From Shouchella oshimensis (GTDB lineage Bacteria; Bacillota; Bacilli; Bacillales; Bacillaceae_D), in NCBI RefSeq assembly GCF_002019765.1, contig NZ_KV917380.1:1383858-1447857 (forward strand): 64,000 bases of DNA, in the 5' to 3' direction. A model generated the notes under the pieces. It was not told the DNA's origin. It ran no database searches and saw only the letters and a list, made by a program, of their open reading frames with translations. Below are positions 26,420 through 38,684 of this stretch, one piece after another (position 1 is the first letter of the stretch; every line of letters starts with the position of its first letter). A program made the translations under genes and the position numbers.

Positions 26420-27553
26420 ATGCGGAAATTAATTGGAATCAGTGCGCCACTTATTGTCACACTTACATTAGCGGTAGGGTGTTCAACTGGAGCAGATGAA
26501 CCTGTAAGTTTAGATGATCCAGAAATCACATACACAAACGAAACGGAAGAAACGGATCCTTCCTTGAGTGAAGCAGAGGAAGAAGGTTCGGAAGAGGACA
26601 AGGATGCGGAAGAAAATAAGAATACAGATGAAGACGAGGATGCAGATGCTGAGCCAACTCCTGATCAAGATCCAGAAGCACAAAACCTGCGCCAACTTTA
26701 TTTGTTCGATAGTAATGGTATGGTCGTACCACAAACAATTGAACTTCCTAAAACAGATAGCACTATGAAACAATCGTTAGAATATCTTGTTGCTGATGGT
26801 CCACTTCAAGATGTATTACCAAGTGGATTTAGAGCTGTCTTACCTGCTGGAACTACTGTAGATGTGAATCATTTAAAAGAAGATAAAATTGCTGTTGCTA
26901 ATTTTTCGAATGAGTTCGAAGAATACAATGTGGCAGATGAGAAGGGCATGTTTGAAGCTGTAACATGGACATTAACACAATTTGACGATGTTGATGAAGT
27001 GAAAATTGAAGTCAATGGGGTAGAGTTAGAACAGTTACCGATGAGTGAAACACCTATCGTTGGGAATTTCAGTCGTGAAGACGGTATAAATTTAGACTAT
27101 AGCAATGTCGTGGACTTTACAAATAGTCAAGATGTAACCGTTTATTTCTTAGGGTCTCATGAAAACGAAACCTATTATGTTCCGGTGACACGAAGAGTTG
27201 CGGATGCGGATAATGAGATTGCTACTGTTGTAAATGAGTTAATTGACGGTCCGTCTTTACAAATGCGAACACTGCTTACAGAAATGAATGACGATATGAT
27301 GTTGCTAAACGATCCAGAAATTAAAGATGGAGAACTCGTTCTAGATTTTAATGAAGCCATTCAAACGATGGTTGGCGACCAATCCTATATTGAGCAGTCC
27401 ATCATTGAGTCTATTGCGCTCTCTTTAACAGAACGAAACGATGTAGAAAAAATTTCAATTCTCGTCAATGGTAAAGAGAATGTCTTTTCTGAATCTGGTG
27501 AAGCTGTAGAGACAATTCAAAGACCCGCACATATTAATAAAAATCCATTATAA
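26420..27553 (+). CDS. gerM: Germination/sporulation lipoprotein GerM
   Basis: This 377-residue lipoprotein has a signal peptide ending in the lipobox AVGC (Cys21), an acidic Glu/Asp-rich linker (about 35-85) and two GerMN domains (about 95-210 and 240-365), the second containing the family's VVNELIDGP. B. subtilis GerM is needed for assembling the mother-cell/forespore channel and coat formation. ATG 26420 follows GGGAGGG. The position before rph matches B. subtilis. No convincing sporulation promoter was found upstream. Confidence 0.94.
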   Translation: MRKLIGISAPLIVTLTLAVGCSTGADEPVSLDDPEITYTNETEETDPSLSEAEEEGSEEDKDAEENKNTDEDEDADAEPTPDQDPEAQNLRQLYLFDSNGMVVPQTIELPKTDSTMKQSLEYLVADGPLQDVLPSGFRAVLPAGTTVDVNHLKEDKIAVANFSNEFEEYNVADEKGMFEAVTWTLTQFDDVDEVKIEVNGVELEQLPMSETPIVGNFSREDGINLDYSNVVDFTNSQDVTVYFLGSHENETYYVPVTRRVADADNEIATVVNELIDGPSLQMRTLLTEMNDDMMLLNDPEIKDGELVLDFNEAIQTMVGDQSYIEQSIIESIALSLTERNDVEKISILVNGKENVFSESGEAVETIQRPAHINKNPL

Positions 27554-27558
27554 GAATT

Positions 27559-27590
27559 GAGCACCTGTCCTTACAGGTGCTCTTTTTATT
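27559..27590 (+). terminator. Terminator of gerM
   Basis: Perfect GAGCACCTGT/ACAGGTGCTC stem with a 4-nt loop, then T-rich sequence. Confidence 0.9.
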
Positions 27591-27650
27591 ATGTTATACT
27601 ATACGACGATAAAGAGAAAATCTTCTTGATAAGAAGAGGGGTAAACATAC

Positions 27651-28367
27651 ATGAGACACAATGACAGAAACCATAAGCAAATTCGACCAATTGAGATTGT
27701 ACCGAATTTTACAAAGCACGCAGAAGGGTCCGTTCTTATTACAGTCGGTGAAACGAAGGTGATTTGTACAGCAACGATAGAAAATAAAGTGCCTCCTTTT
27801 TTACGAGGACAAAAAAAGGGATGGCTCACAGCTGAATATGCGATGTTACCAAGAGCGACTGAACAACGAACGATCCGAGAAGCAGCTAAAGGAAAGCTTA
27901 GTGGACGAACAATGGAAATTCAGCGTTTAATTGGTAGGTGTTTGCGAGCAGTTGTTGATTTGGACAAGCTTGGTGAAAAAACAATCTGGATTGATTGCGA
28001 CGTAATTCAAGCTGATGGTGGTACTCGGACAGCTGCAATAACAGGTGCATTTGTTGCAATGGTACTTGCGTTACAGAAGACGGAGGGTGCTGAAAAGCGT
28101 CTTGTTAAAGACTACCTTGCTGCTGTGTCTGTTGGAATAGTGCAAGGTAAAGGAGCTTTGTGTGACTTAGATTACAGCGAAGATTCTACGGCAGATGTCG
28201 ATATGAACGTTGTACAAACTGGTAACGGAGCGTTCGTTGAGATACAAGGTAGTGGAGAGGAAGCTGTCTTTAGTAGAGAACAATTAAATGAGTTGCTAGA
28301 TCTCGCAGAAGAAGGCATAAAACAGCTAATAGAAGCACAGAAAAGCATTATTGGTGAGCTTACTTAA
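27651..28367 (+). CDS. rph: Ribonuclease PH
   Basis: This 238-residue phosphorolytic exonuclease trims tRNA 3' ends. The family motifs [23 protein letters not shown] and [17 protein letters not shown] are complete. ATG 27651 follows AGAAGAGGGG. It is 19 bp before rdgB and followed closely by the phosphodiesterase gene, an order (rph-rdgB-ysnB) conserved in Bacillus. The two tRNA genes downstream are probable clients but have their own promoter. Confidence 0.97.
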   Translation: MRHNDRNHKQIRPIEIVPNFTKHAEGSVLITVGETKVICTATIENKVPPFLRGQKKGWLTAEYAMLPRATEQRTIREAAKGKLSGRTMEIQRLIGRCLRAVVDLDKLGEKTIWIDCDVIQADGGTRTAAITGAFVAMVLALQKTEGAEKRLVKDYLAAVSVGIVQGKGALCDLDYSEDSTADVDMNVVQTGNGAFVEIQGSGEEAVFSREQLNELLDLAEEGIKQLIEAQKSIIGELT

Positions 28368-28386
28368 GGAAAAGAGGGAACTGACC

Positions 28387-28974
28387 ATGAAAGAACTACT
28401 AATTGCAACGGCGAATAAAGGGAAAGTAGAAGATTTTAAAAAGCTATTTCAGGGTATGTATGAAGTAAAGTCACTTTTAGATTATCCTCACATTCCTGAC
28501 ATTATAGAAGATGGCCAAACATTTCAAGATAATGCACAGAAAAAAGCTGAAGTGCTGTCAAAGGCGCTGAATGAAACGGTTGTTGCCGATGACTCTGGAT
28601 TAGTCATTGACGCGCTAAATGGAAGACCTGGGGTATTTTCTGCTCGTTATGCAGGCGAAGAGAAAAACGATCAAGCTAATATCAAAAAAGTACTTGAAGA
28701 TTTAAGAGGAGTTGCTGAACAAGACCGAACAGCCCGGTTTGTATGTACCATCGCTCTAGCCAGTCCCGATAAGAAAACCATTTTCTTTGAAGGGCAGTGC
28801 GAAGGCTGTATCTCCCATGAACAAATAGGAGAGAATGGATTTGGCTACGATCCTATTTTTTATGTTGGTCAAACCACTAAAACGATGGCGCAGTTAACTC
28901 TTGAGGAAAAAAATGAAATTAGTCATCGTGCAAGAGCGATAGAGCAGTTAAACAACTATTTGATAGGAGAATAA
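28387..28974 (+). CDS. rdgB: XTP/dITP diphosphatase (non-canonical purine NTPase)
   Basis: This 195-residue Ham1-family enzyme hydrolyses ITP, dITP and XTP so that they are not built into nucleic acid. The N-terminal substrate loop ATANKGKVEDF and the metal-binding VVADDSGL (about 65-72) are present, as is the C-terminal SHRARA. ATG 28387 gives the usual length, with GAGGGAA upstream; the longer frame from 28351 would overlap rph. The next gene starts 2 bp after the stop. Confidence 0.96.
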   Translation: MKELLIATANKGKVEDFKKLFQGMYEVKSLLDYPHIPDIIEDGQTFQDNAQKKAEVLSKALNETVVADDSGLVIDALNGRPGVFSARYAGEEKNDQANIKKVLEDLRGVAEQDRTARFVCTIALASPDKKTIFFEGQCEGCISHEQIGENGFGYDPIFYVGQTTKTMAQLTLEEKNEISHRARAIEQLNNYLIGE

Positions 28975-28976
28975 AC

Positions 28977-29480
28977 ATGAAGATCCTTGTTTTAAGTGAT
29001 ACACATGGGTGGGAAGAAGAACTAGTTTCCTTTTTAAACCCTCTCAGAAGTCAAGTTGACCTCATTCTTCATGCAGGAGATTCTGAATTAGCAGAGGATA
29101 CGAATGCCCTAATGGATGTTAAAACGGTAGCAGGAAATTGTGATGTATTCGCTTCTTTTCCATCGGAAGAGATCCTTGATCTAGGTAAGCATCGCATTCA
29201 ATTGACCCATGGACATTACGAAGGTGTAAAAAGCTCCTTGGGCGAGCTTGTGCGTAAAGCCCAAGACAATGGTGCCTCTATTGCGATTTATGGTCATACC
29301 CACATTCCGAAAGTACAGAGAGTTGATAACGTGATTACCATTAACCCAGGTAGTCTTCGATTACCAAAAGGTCCATTTAAAGGCTCGTATTGCATGATTG
29401 AATTATCCGAAGACAAAATAAGCATTGACTACTTCACAATGAATGGAAGTCCCATTGAAGAGTTACAAGCTCGTTTCTAA
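28977..29480 (+). CDS. YfcE/YsnB-type metallophosphoesterase
   Basis: This 167-residue phosphodiesterase has the full metal-ligand set: DTHG (near residue 8), HAGD (about 37), GNCD (about 58), THGH (about 81) and GHTHIP (about 110). Family members hydrolyse phosphodiesters in the presence of manganese; the natural substrate is unknown. It starts 2 bp after rdgB with AGGAG inside the rdgB end, so the two are coupled. It matches ysnB in B. subtilis. A hairpin at 29487-29518 follows, without a T tract. Confidence 0.92.
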   Translation: MKILVLSDTHGWEEELVSFLNPLRSQVDLILHAGDSELAEDTNALMDVKTVAGNCDVFASFPSEEILDLGKHRIQLTHGHYEGVKSSLGELVRKAQDNGASIAIYGHTHIPKVQRVDNVITINPGSLRLPKGPFKGSYCMIELSEDKISIDYFTMNGSPIEELQARF

Positions 29481-29518
29481 ATATAGCTAGTAAGGGTAAA
29501 CAAATTTCTGTTTACTAG

Positions 29519-29547
29519 TTGACACTTTAACTTTAATCGTGTATATT
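29519..29547 (+). promoter_or_regulatory. tRNA operon promoter
   Basis: TTGACA (29519-29524) and TATATT (29542-29547) with a 17-bp spacer, a strong sigma-A match. An imperfect inverted repeat (29487-29518) abuts the -35. A 10-bp hairpin (29552-29578) lies just downstream in the leader, before tRNA-Gly. Confidence 0.85.
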
Positions 29548-29639
29548 TATAAGCGTCGCAATTAGTTCTTGCGGCGCTGTTTAGAAGCATTACATAATAG
29601 GCTGGAACGATTAGAGACATGCGATAGTAATGAAACCAT

Positions 29640-29713
29640 GCGGGTGTAGTTTAGTGGTAAAACCTCAGCCTTCCAAGCTGATGATGTGGGTTCGATTCCC
29701 ATCACCCGCTCCA
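29640..29713 (+). tRNA. tRNA-Gly (anticodon TCC)
   Basis: A complete cloverleaf can be drawn: acceptor GCGGGTG/CACCCGC, anticodon stem CAGCC/GGCTG-type pairing with loop CTTCCAA, T arm with GGTTCGATTCC. The anticodon TCC reads GGA/GGG codons. The 3' CCA is encoded (29711-29713). Confidence 0.95.
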
Positions 29714-29715
29714 TT

Positions 29716-29789
<74 letters not shown>

Positions 29790-29811
29790 CTTATATTTAG
29801 TACATAATGAA

Positions 29812-29838
29812 AACCCTCTTCCAAGTAAGAGGGTTTTT
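29812..29838 (+). terminator. Terminator of the tRNA operon
   Basis: AACCCTCTT pairs with AAGAGGGTT, followed by T residues. It may also serve the reverse-strand gene ending at 29884. Confidence 0.85.
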
Positions 29839-29883
29839 CTAGTATAAAACGTAGAATCAACTGCTGATGAGCGACTGCAACGA

Positions 29884-30561
29884 TTATGTTAATTGTTTCC
29901 GCCACTGCTGAAAAGCTGGTAACGCTTCATAATAGCCTTTCATTGTTGAGGATTCGCAATAGTGAATGACCCAAGGACTTGACTGATGTGCTACGCCAAC
30001 ATCATATCCTTCTTTTGCATATTGCAAGGATTGGGCAGTGTCATAAAAATGCCAGCCTGTAATGGCTTCCTCTGGCCAAGTTAGGTCATACTGTGTCACC
30101 ATTAAAAGACCATCGATACAAGCAACTTTTTCATACATATACGTTGTGTCCACAAAGATGGTTTGCTTAAATGTATCACGAACTTCGATAATTTTTCCGA
30201 CTTTAAACTTATAGTCACTTAGCCACCACATCCCATGAAATGGCAATTTCCGAGTGCCAATGACACCAAGTAAGCCGAGGTTTTTATTATTCTGAAATAT
30301 AAAAAGCAGGTCGTATAGAAAAGATTGGTTCAAAATAAAACTATCTTGATGTAAATACACTTTGTATTGTCCTACTGCTTGATTCATACCAGAATTGTAA
30401 CCAGCGGTCATACTGACAGCACCGCGAACGGGTACAATCTCACTCTGATAGCCAGAAGGCATATAGAGTTGTTCGATATGTGCGCAGCATCGCTTAAACA
30501 ACGCCTCATTAGTAACACAACAAATAAAACTAATTGTTTTTTTTAGATTCATATCACTCAT
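29884..30561 (-). CDS. GT2-like glycosyltransferase (StrF-type domain)
   Basis: The protein is 225 residues from this start and resembles the Glyco_tranf_2_5 group, named after the StrF-like domain: ISFICCVTNEALFKRCCAHI at the N-terminus, then GAVSMTAGYNSGMNQA and KVYLHQDSFI (the DxD-like H-Q-D element), a WHFYD motif near the C-terminus. It probably transfers a sugar to a surface or secreted glycan; donor and acceptor are unknown. The start is uncertain (ATG 30585 lies inside the preceding gene and neither start has a good binding site). It follows the acetyltransferase gene on the same strand by 1 bp and looks co-transcribed. Confidence 0.75.
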   Translation of the reverse strand: MSDMNLKKTISFICCVTNEALFKRCCAHIEQLYMPSGYQSEIVPVRGAVSMTAGYNSGMNQAVGQYKVYLHQDSFILNQSFLYDLLFIFQNNKNLGLLGVIGTRKLPFHGMWWLSDYKFKVGKIIEVRDTFKQTIFVDTTYMYEKVACIDGLLMVTQYDLTWPEEAITGWHFYDTAQSLQYAKEGYDVGVAHQSSPWVIHYCESSTMKGYYEALPAFQQWRKQLT

Positions 30562-30562
30562 T

Positions 30563-31117
30563 TCACGTCGATCGCTTTTTTGCATAAGTGACTAATTGGT
30601 CGATATCACCAGATTGCAAAACAGGAGATAGTTGAATGACCTCATCCTCCGGCCAATTCCACCACTTTATTTGTAAAAGTTGATCTCGCTGTTCCTCTGT
30701 AAACCTGTATTTAATAGGTTTTGCTGGGTTTCCACCTACAATGCAGTAGGGTGGGACATCTTTGCTGACAACGGCATTGGCAGCAATAATCGCGCCATCA
30801 CCGATCGTAATGCCTGATAAAAGGACAGCTCCGCTCGCTACCCAAACATCATTACCAACAACAATATCACCTTTACTCGTTGGGTGTTCAGTTGTTGTTG
30901 ATATAGTAGGATAGAAAACGTTAAATGGGTAAGTGGTAATCCAGTCTACTTGATGATCCGCACCTAGAAGAATCCTTACACCTGCAGCAAATGAGCAGTA
31001 ATTCCCGATTTTTAATGTCACATCTGGAACTAAATGTAATATATCAAGTGTTGATCCATACGAGAATGCGCCAATCTCAAATCCTTGTAAGCTCGGATGA
31101 TCTTTTAAAAATAGCAT
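30563..31117 (-). CDS. CatB-type hexapeptide-repeat acetyltransferase
   Basis: This 184-residue protein has left-handed beta-helix repeats (IGNYCSFAAGVRILLGADH, VVGNDVWVASGAVLLSGITIGDGAIIAANAVVSKDVPP) typical of xenobiotic/streptogramin acetyltransferases; the catalytic His is likely in GADHQ. Such enzymes acetylate hydroxyl groups on antibiotics or, more often when next to a glycosyltransferase, on sugars; the context favours glycan modification. The C-terminal WWNWPEDEV is typical of the family. The start follows AAAGGAG on the reverse strand. This pair is absent from the B. subtilis locus. Confidence 0.85.
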   Translation of the reverse strand: MLFLKDHPSLQGFEIGAFSYGSTLDILHLVPDVTLKIGNYCSFAAGVRILLGADHQVDWITTYPFNVFYPTISTTTEHPTSKGDIVVGNDVWVASGAVLLSGITIGDGAIIAANAVVSKDVPPYCIVGGNPAKPIKYRFTEEQRDQLLQIKWWNWPEDEVIQLSPVLQSGDIDQLVTYAKKRST

Positions 31118-31189
31118 AGCACGCTCCTTTCAAAAGCTTCTTACAATGTATTCCTTTGAGTAGAGAACTATGAGAAAGACAAAACAAAA

Positions 31190-31222
31190 AAACGCCTATA
31201 TTTATTGGGGGGAGGCGTTTTT
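31190..31222 (-). terminator. Terminator of the reverse-strand nuclease-like gene
   Basis: AAAAACGCCT and AGGCGTTTTT arms surround the stop codon region; on the reverse strand the second arm continues into a T run. It also separates this gene from the acetyltransferase gene downstream. Confidence 0.8.
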
Positions 31223-31612
31223 AAGGCTTTGAGTCTCTTTAGTAAACGTGTATAAAAAAGTGTTTACATCTTCTTTAAGTTGTTCATCAGAAATGAAATA
31301 AACGGTCCATCCTTTACGCTGTAACGAGCGAATTATTTTCTTTCTTTGGATGGTATCTTGTTTTTTCAAGAAGGCAATTCGGTAAGGTACCAATGCAACA
31401 TGAATAAGAATGTTGCCTACAAAAAAATCGGGTGAAGCGTACAAGCCGTTTTCTCTTAACGTGCGGCAAAGTAGTCGTTGGGACTCGTTTTTGCATTCGT
31501 TCCAATGATTGGTAACGAGAATGAGAGAAGGACGGTTTACAGGTTTAAATAGATTGACTAGAAAGGATAAGGGAGCAAATTTGTTTTTTCTCTTATTATA
31601 GTTTGCTTGCAT
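31202..31612 (-). CDS. Uncharacterised protein, resembles a degenerate DUF559/Vsr-like nuclease fold
   Basis: The product is 136 residues and is not recognised by name. The order ES..LL...LRENGLYASPDFFVG, then ILIHVALVPYRIAFLKK and SLQRKGWTVYFISDEQL resembles the PD-(D/E)XK layout of DUF559-type nucleases (helix with Glu, two core strands, then 'L...GW.V..' strand). The expected Asp and Glu-x-Lys catalytic positions appear replaced (HVA and IAFLK), so activity is doubtful. ATG 31612 follows AAGGTGGTG. A terminator overlaps its 3' end. The fold match is inference by eye. Confidence 0.5.
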   Translation of the reverse strand: MQANYNKRKNKFAPLSFLVNLFKPVNRPSLILVTNHWNECKNESQRLLCRTLRENGLYASPDFFVGNILIHVALVPYRIAFLKKQDTIQRKKIIRSLQRKGWTVYFISDEQLKEDVNTFLYTFTKETQSLKNASPQ

Positions 31613-31640
31613 CAAATCACCACCTTTTTTTACTATCCCC

Positions 31641-31655
31641 GTTTTTCAGAAATTT
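31641..31655 (+). promoter_or_regulatory. Candidate CodY box upstream of ilvD
   Basis: GTTTTTCAGAAATTT matches the CodY consensus AATTTTCWGAAAATT at 12 of 15 positions, about 105 bp upstream of the ilvD -35. CodY control of ilv-leu genes is known in B. subtilis; the site here is a weak prediction. Confidence 0.35.
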
Positions 31656-31709
31656 ATAGCCTTTTTCAAAAAAGATTTTTTTAGGGTTGAATCCTTAATC
31701 CCTTGAGAC

Positions 31710-31723
31710 TGTAAGCGTATTCA
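31710..31723 (+). promoter_or_regulatory. cre-like CcpA site upstream of the ilvD promoter
   Basis: TGTAAGCGTATTCA matches TGWAANCGNTNWCA at all but one fixed position. It lies about 36 bp upstream of the -35 hexamer, a position suited to activation, as known for the ilv-leu cre of B. subtilis. Confidence 0.55.
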
Positions 31724-31759
31724 AATGACAGAAAGATTAAATTTCTTTTCAAAAAAAGG

Positions 31760-31788
31760 TTGACCTTAAAATTGAAGACGCGTATAGT
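31760..31788 (+). promoter_or_regulatory. ilvD promoter
   Basis: TTGACC (31760-31765) and TATAGT (31783-31788) are separated by 17 bp; the leader is about 87 nt. Confidence 0.75.
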
Positions 31789-31881
31789 AAGTTTCAATAA
31801 TAGTTAAACAAAAAACAGATGTATTTCTCAGGTGGATGTTCTTATTCACAAGAAATAACGATTTAATAAGGGGAGATTGAT

Positions 31882-33546
31882 GTGAGAAGCGACATGATCA
31901 AGAAAGGAATTGATCGCGCACCTCATAGGAGTCTTCTTCGTGCAGCAGGTGTAAGTGAGGAAGATATGGATAAGCCGTTTATCGGTGTTTGTAATTCCTA
32001 TATTGATATCATTCCTGGGCACATGCATCTAAATAAGTTTGCAGAAGTAGCGAAGCAAGCGATTATTGATGCCGGAGGGATTCCGTTTGAATTTAATACA
32101 ATAGGTGTAGATGATGGAATCGCAATGGGGCATATTGGGATGAGGTATTCACTCCCAAGTCGAGAAATTATTTGCGACGCAGCAGAAACAGTAATTAACG
32201 CACATTGGTTTGACGGTGTTTTCTATATTCCAAATTGCGACAAAATAACGCCAGGTATGTTAATGGCATCTGTACGGACGAATGTTCCATCGGTTTTTGT
32301 TTCTGGTGGCCCAATGGAGGCAGGAAGAACAAAGGATGGACAAAGTTTATCTCTTGTTTCCGTATTTGAAGGCGTGGGCGCATTTGCGTCAGGAAAAATG
32401 ACAAGGGAAGAGTTACTAGAAATCGAACAACAAGCTTGCCCAACGTGTGGCTCTTGTTCTGGAATGTTTACAGCCAATTCCATGAATTCATTAATGGAAA
32501 TGCTTGGTCTTGCGTTACCAGGAAATGGTACACTTGTTGCTACATCGCAAGGGAGACATGATTTAATAAAAGATGCAGCAAAGCATCTAATGAATTTAAT
32601 TGAAAAAGATATTCGACCACGAGATATTGTCACAGAAGAAACCATTGACGATGCATTTGCCCTCGATATGGCAATGGGTGGATCGACGAATACTGTGTTA
32701 CACACATTGGCCATTGCCAATGAAGCAGAAATAGAATATGACTTAACTCGAATTAACGAGGTGGCGGAACGAGTTCCGTATTTGTGCAAAATTAGTCCTG
32801 CTTCTGATTACTCGATGGATGATGTGCATAAAGCTGGAGGTGTCGCTTCCATTATCAAAGAATTAATTCACATGGGTGCTATCAAAGGAGATCGACTAAC
32901 GATAACAGGAAAGTCTCTTTATGACACAGTGGCTCATGCCGAAATTACGAATACCGATGTCATTCGAACGAAAGAAACAGCATATAGTCCTGTAGGTGGC
33001 TTATCAATTCTTTATGGTAATATTGCTCCAGATGGGGCCGTTATAAAAGTAGGTGCTGTTGACCCATCCATTAGAATTTTTGATGGGGAAGCGATTTGTT
33101 TTAACTCACAAGAAGAAGCTCAAGAGCAAATCAACAAAGGGAAAGTACGAGAAGGCCACGTTGTCGTCATTCGTTACGAAGGTCCTAAAGGTGGTCCTGG
33201 AATGCCAGAAATGCTTGCACCCACTTCAGCGATACAAGGAAGAGGCTTAGGCACAAAAGTCGCTTTAATGACAGATGGCCGTTTTTCAGGTGCTTCGAGA
33301 GGCATTTCAATTGGACATATCTCACCAGAGGCTGCTGAGGGTGGACCAATTGCTTTTGTAGAGGATGGAGATCGAATTACAATTAATTTAATTGATCGAA
33401 CCATTGATTGGGATATAACGGAAGAAGAATTAGCCCGAAGACGAGATGGTTGGGTAGAGCCAGAACCAAAAGTGAAAAAAGGATACCTCGCTCGCTACTC
33501 AAAGCTTGTGACATCCGCAAATACTGGCGGCATTATGAAAATTTAA
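31882..33546 (+). CDS. ilvD: Dihydroxy-acid dehydratase
   Basis: This 554-residue Fe-S dehydratase converts dihydroxy acids to 2-keto acids in isoleucine and valine synthesis. Cluster-ligand cysteines appear in [16 protein letters not shown] and [17 protein letters not shown] (about 190-205). The C-terminal GGPGMPEM and TDGRFSG motifs are complete. It starts with GTG 31882 after AAGGGGAG. Only about 13 bp separate its stop from the T-box leader of ilvB and no terminator or clear promoter is seen there, so ilvD transcripts probably run into the leader. In B. subtilis ilvD is unlinked. Confidence 0.96.
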   Translation: MRSDMIKKGIDRAPHRSLLRAAGVSEEDMDKPFIGVCNSYIDIIPGHMHLNKFAEVAKQAIIDAGGIPFEFNTIGVDDGIAMGHIGMRYSLPSREIICDAAETVINAHWFDGVFYIPNCDKITPGMLMASVRTNVPSVFVSGGPMEAGRTKDGQSLSLVSVFEGVGAFASGKMTREELLEIEQQACPTCGSCSGMFTANSMNSLMEMLGLALPGNGTLVATSQGRHDLIKDAAKHLMNLIEKDIRPRDIVTEETIDDAFALDMAMGGSTNTVLHTLAIANEAEIEYDLTRINEVAERVPYLCKISPASDYSMDDVHKAGGVASIIKELIHMGAIKGDRLTITGKSLYDTVAHAEITNTDVIRTKETAYSPVGGLSILYGNIAPDGAVIKVGAVDPSIRIFDGEAICFNSQEEAQEQINKGKVREGHVVVIRYEGPKGGPGMPEMLAPTSAIQGRGLGTKVALMTDGRFSGASRGISIGHISPEAAEGGPIAFVEDGDRITINLIDRTIDWDITEEELARRRDGWVEPEPKVKKGYLARYSKLVTSANTGGIMKI

Positions 33547-33559
33547 TAGCACAACACGT

Positions 33560-33818
33560 TGAGAAGGAAAGTAGCATTTGATTTTATCTACAGAGAGCCG
33601 TTGGTTGGTGGAAAACGGTGGTAAAGGAAATGTGAAACTCACCTTTGAGTACGACTCTGAACAATAAGTAGGAGTTGTCGGATGGTTGAACCACCATTCG
33701 TTAACAAAAAAATGAGGCTAATTCTATTATTAGTGAATAAGGGTGGTACCGCGAGAGACTTTCTCGCCCCTTGTATGATAATCATACATGGGGTTTGAGA
33801 AGGTCTTTCTTTTTTTAT
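33560..33818 (+). ncRNA. T-box leader, leucine-type (CTC specifier), upstream of ilvB
   Basis: The leader has a stem I with AGTA near 33570, a distal loop GGTTGGTG, the specifier codon CTC at 33638-33640 (context TGAAA-CTC-ACC, the same offset as the valine T-box below), the T-box sequence GGGTGGTACCGCG (33741-33753) and a terminator (33754-33818) whose arms share AGACTTTCTC and end in a T run. Uncharged tRNA-Leu would stabilise the antiterminator and allow ilvB-leuD transcription. The specifier call is from alignment by eye. Confidence 0.9.
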
Positions 33819-33845
33819 ATAAAAGAGGGAAGGGAGAGAGAATGC

Positions 33846-35581
33846 ATGCTACATGCGAGTGAACAAACAGAAGACGAGAACAAAACGACTAAAGAAACGA
33901 ATGCGCCTTGTACTGGAGCAGAAATTTTATTAAGGTCTTTGGCGAAGGAAGAAGTAGATGTCATATTTGGCTACCCAGGGGGGGCAATTCTTCCAACGTA
34001 CGACGAAATATATAAGCTCGGGATCAATCACATTTTAGCAAGGCATGAACAAGGTGCCATTCACGCAGCAGAAGGTTATGCAAGGGTAACAGGGAAGCCC
34101 GGTGTATGCATTGTTACTTCAGGGCCTGGTGCAACAAATGTAGTGACGGGCATTGCGGATGCAATGATTGATTCACTTCCTCTTGTTGTCATTACTGGTC
34201 AAGTTGGCACGAAAGTAATTGGTACAGATGCTTTTCAAGAAGCAGATATGCTAGGTATTACCATGCCGATAACAAAGCATAATTATCAAATTCGCTCCAT
34301 TGAAGAATTGTCACAAACGGTTAAAGAAGCGTTTCATATTGCTCAAAGTGGTCGACCGGGCCCAGTATTAATCGACTTACCAAAAGATATATCACAGCAA
34401 ATGGGGGTTTTTACCTACGACAAGCCAGTTTATTTACCAGGGTATCAACCGAATGCAAGACCGAATAAGCAGCAAATTCGAAAGGTTCTGGAATCGTTCC
34501 AAGAAGCTAAGAAACCGGTTCTACTTGCTGGAGCTGGAGTGCTTCACGCGCAAGCATCTGAGGAATTGACTTCCTTTGTTGAAAAAACAAACATTCCTCT
34601 TGTATCAACGTTGCTTGGTTTAGGGTCTTACCCGGGAAATAATGAAAATCATCTTGGAATGGGAGGCATGCACGGCACGTATGCGGCAAATATGGCCTTG
34701 CATGAAGCAGACTTTCTTTTGAATATTGGGTCACGTTTTGATGATCGTTTAACGGGTGTATTAGAACATTTTGCCCCCAATGCAAAAATTGCACATATTG
34801 ATATCGACCCAGCTGAAATTGGAAAGAATATTCCTGCTGAAATTCCAGTAGTAGGTGACGCAAAAGCTGCCTTAACACTTTTATTGGAAGGCGATGTTCA
34901 TCCATATGCACATCATGATCAATGGCGAGAACAAACGCAGCATTGGAAAAAAGAATTTCCATTATGGTATAAGCTCGATAAAGAAGTGATTAAACCACAA
35001 GAATTAATAGAGCGACTTTATGAACATACAGGCGGAGAAGCTATTGTTACCACCGATGTGGGACAGCACCAAATGTGGGCAGCTCAATATTTCTCATTCA
35101 ATAAACCGAATCGATGGATTACTAGTGGCGGACTAGGCACGATGGGGTTTGGATTTCCAGCAGCAATCGGTGCACAAATCGCTGAGCCTAAACTTCCAGT
35201 TATCGCGATTACAGGTGATGCAGGATTTCAAATGACCTTACAAGAGATGTCCATCCTGCAAGAATTGCAGCTCCCAGTAAAAATAGTCATTGTGAATAAC
35301 GCTTCCCTCGGAATGGTACGACAATGGCAACAATTATTTCATGGTGAACGTTATTCGCATTCTTTGTTCCCTATTCAACCTAACTTCTCTAAATTGGCAG
35401 AAGCTTATGATATTAAAGCCATTAAGGTTGAAAAGCGTTCAGATTTATCAGATGCAATTAAAGAAACATTTGACCATCAAGGTCCCGTATTACTGGAAGT
35501 TTGTGTTGCAAAAGAAGAAAATGTCTATCCCATGATTTGTCCAGGTCAAGGTCATCACTGTATGGAAGGGGTTGAGCCATT

Positions 35582-35585
<4 letters not shown>
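33846..35585 (+). CDS. ilvB: Acetolactate synthase large (catalytic) subunit
   Basis: This 579-residue thiamine diphosphate enzyme condenses pyruvate with pyruvate or 2-ketobutyrate. It has the N-terminal pyrimidine domain with the catalytic Glu in [16 protein letters not shown], a central FAD-binding domain (SRFDDRLTG) and the ThDP-diphosphate motif [11 protein letters not shown]...NNASLGMV (about 455-485). ATG 33846 is chosen behind GGGAGAG; the frame extends upstream to 33771 but that part lies within the T-box terminator. It overlaps ilvN by 4 bp (GTGA). Confidence 0.96.
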
Positions 35586-38673
<3,088 letters not shown>

Positions 38674-38684
38674 GAGGATACAAA

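Noticed and set aside
26560-26780. Overlapping frames in the acidic part of gerM
   Set aside because: They come from GAA/GAT-rich codons of the gerM linker read in other frames; gerM itself has domain support.
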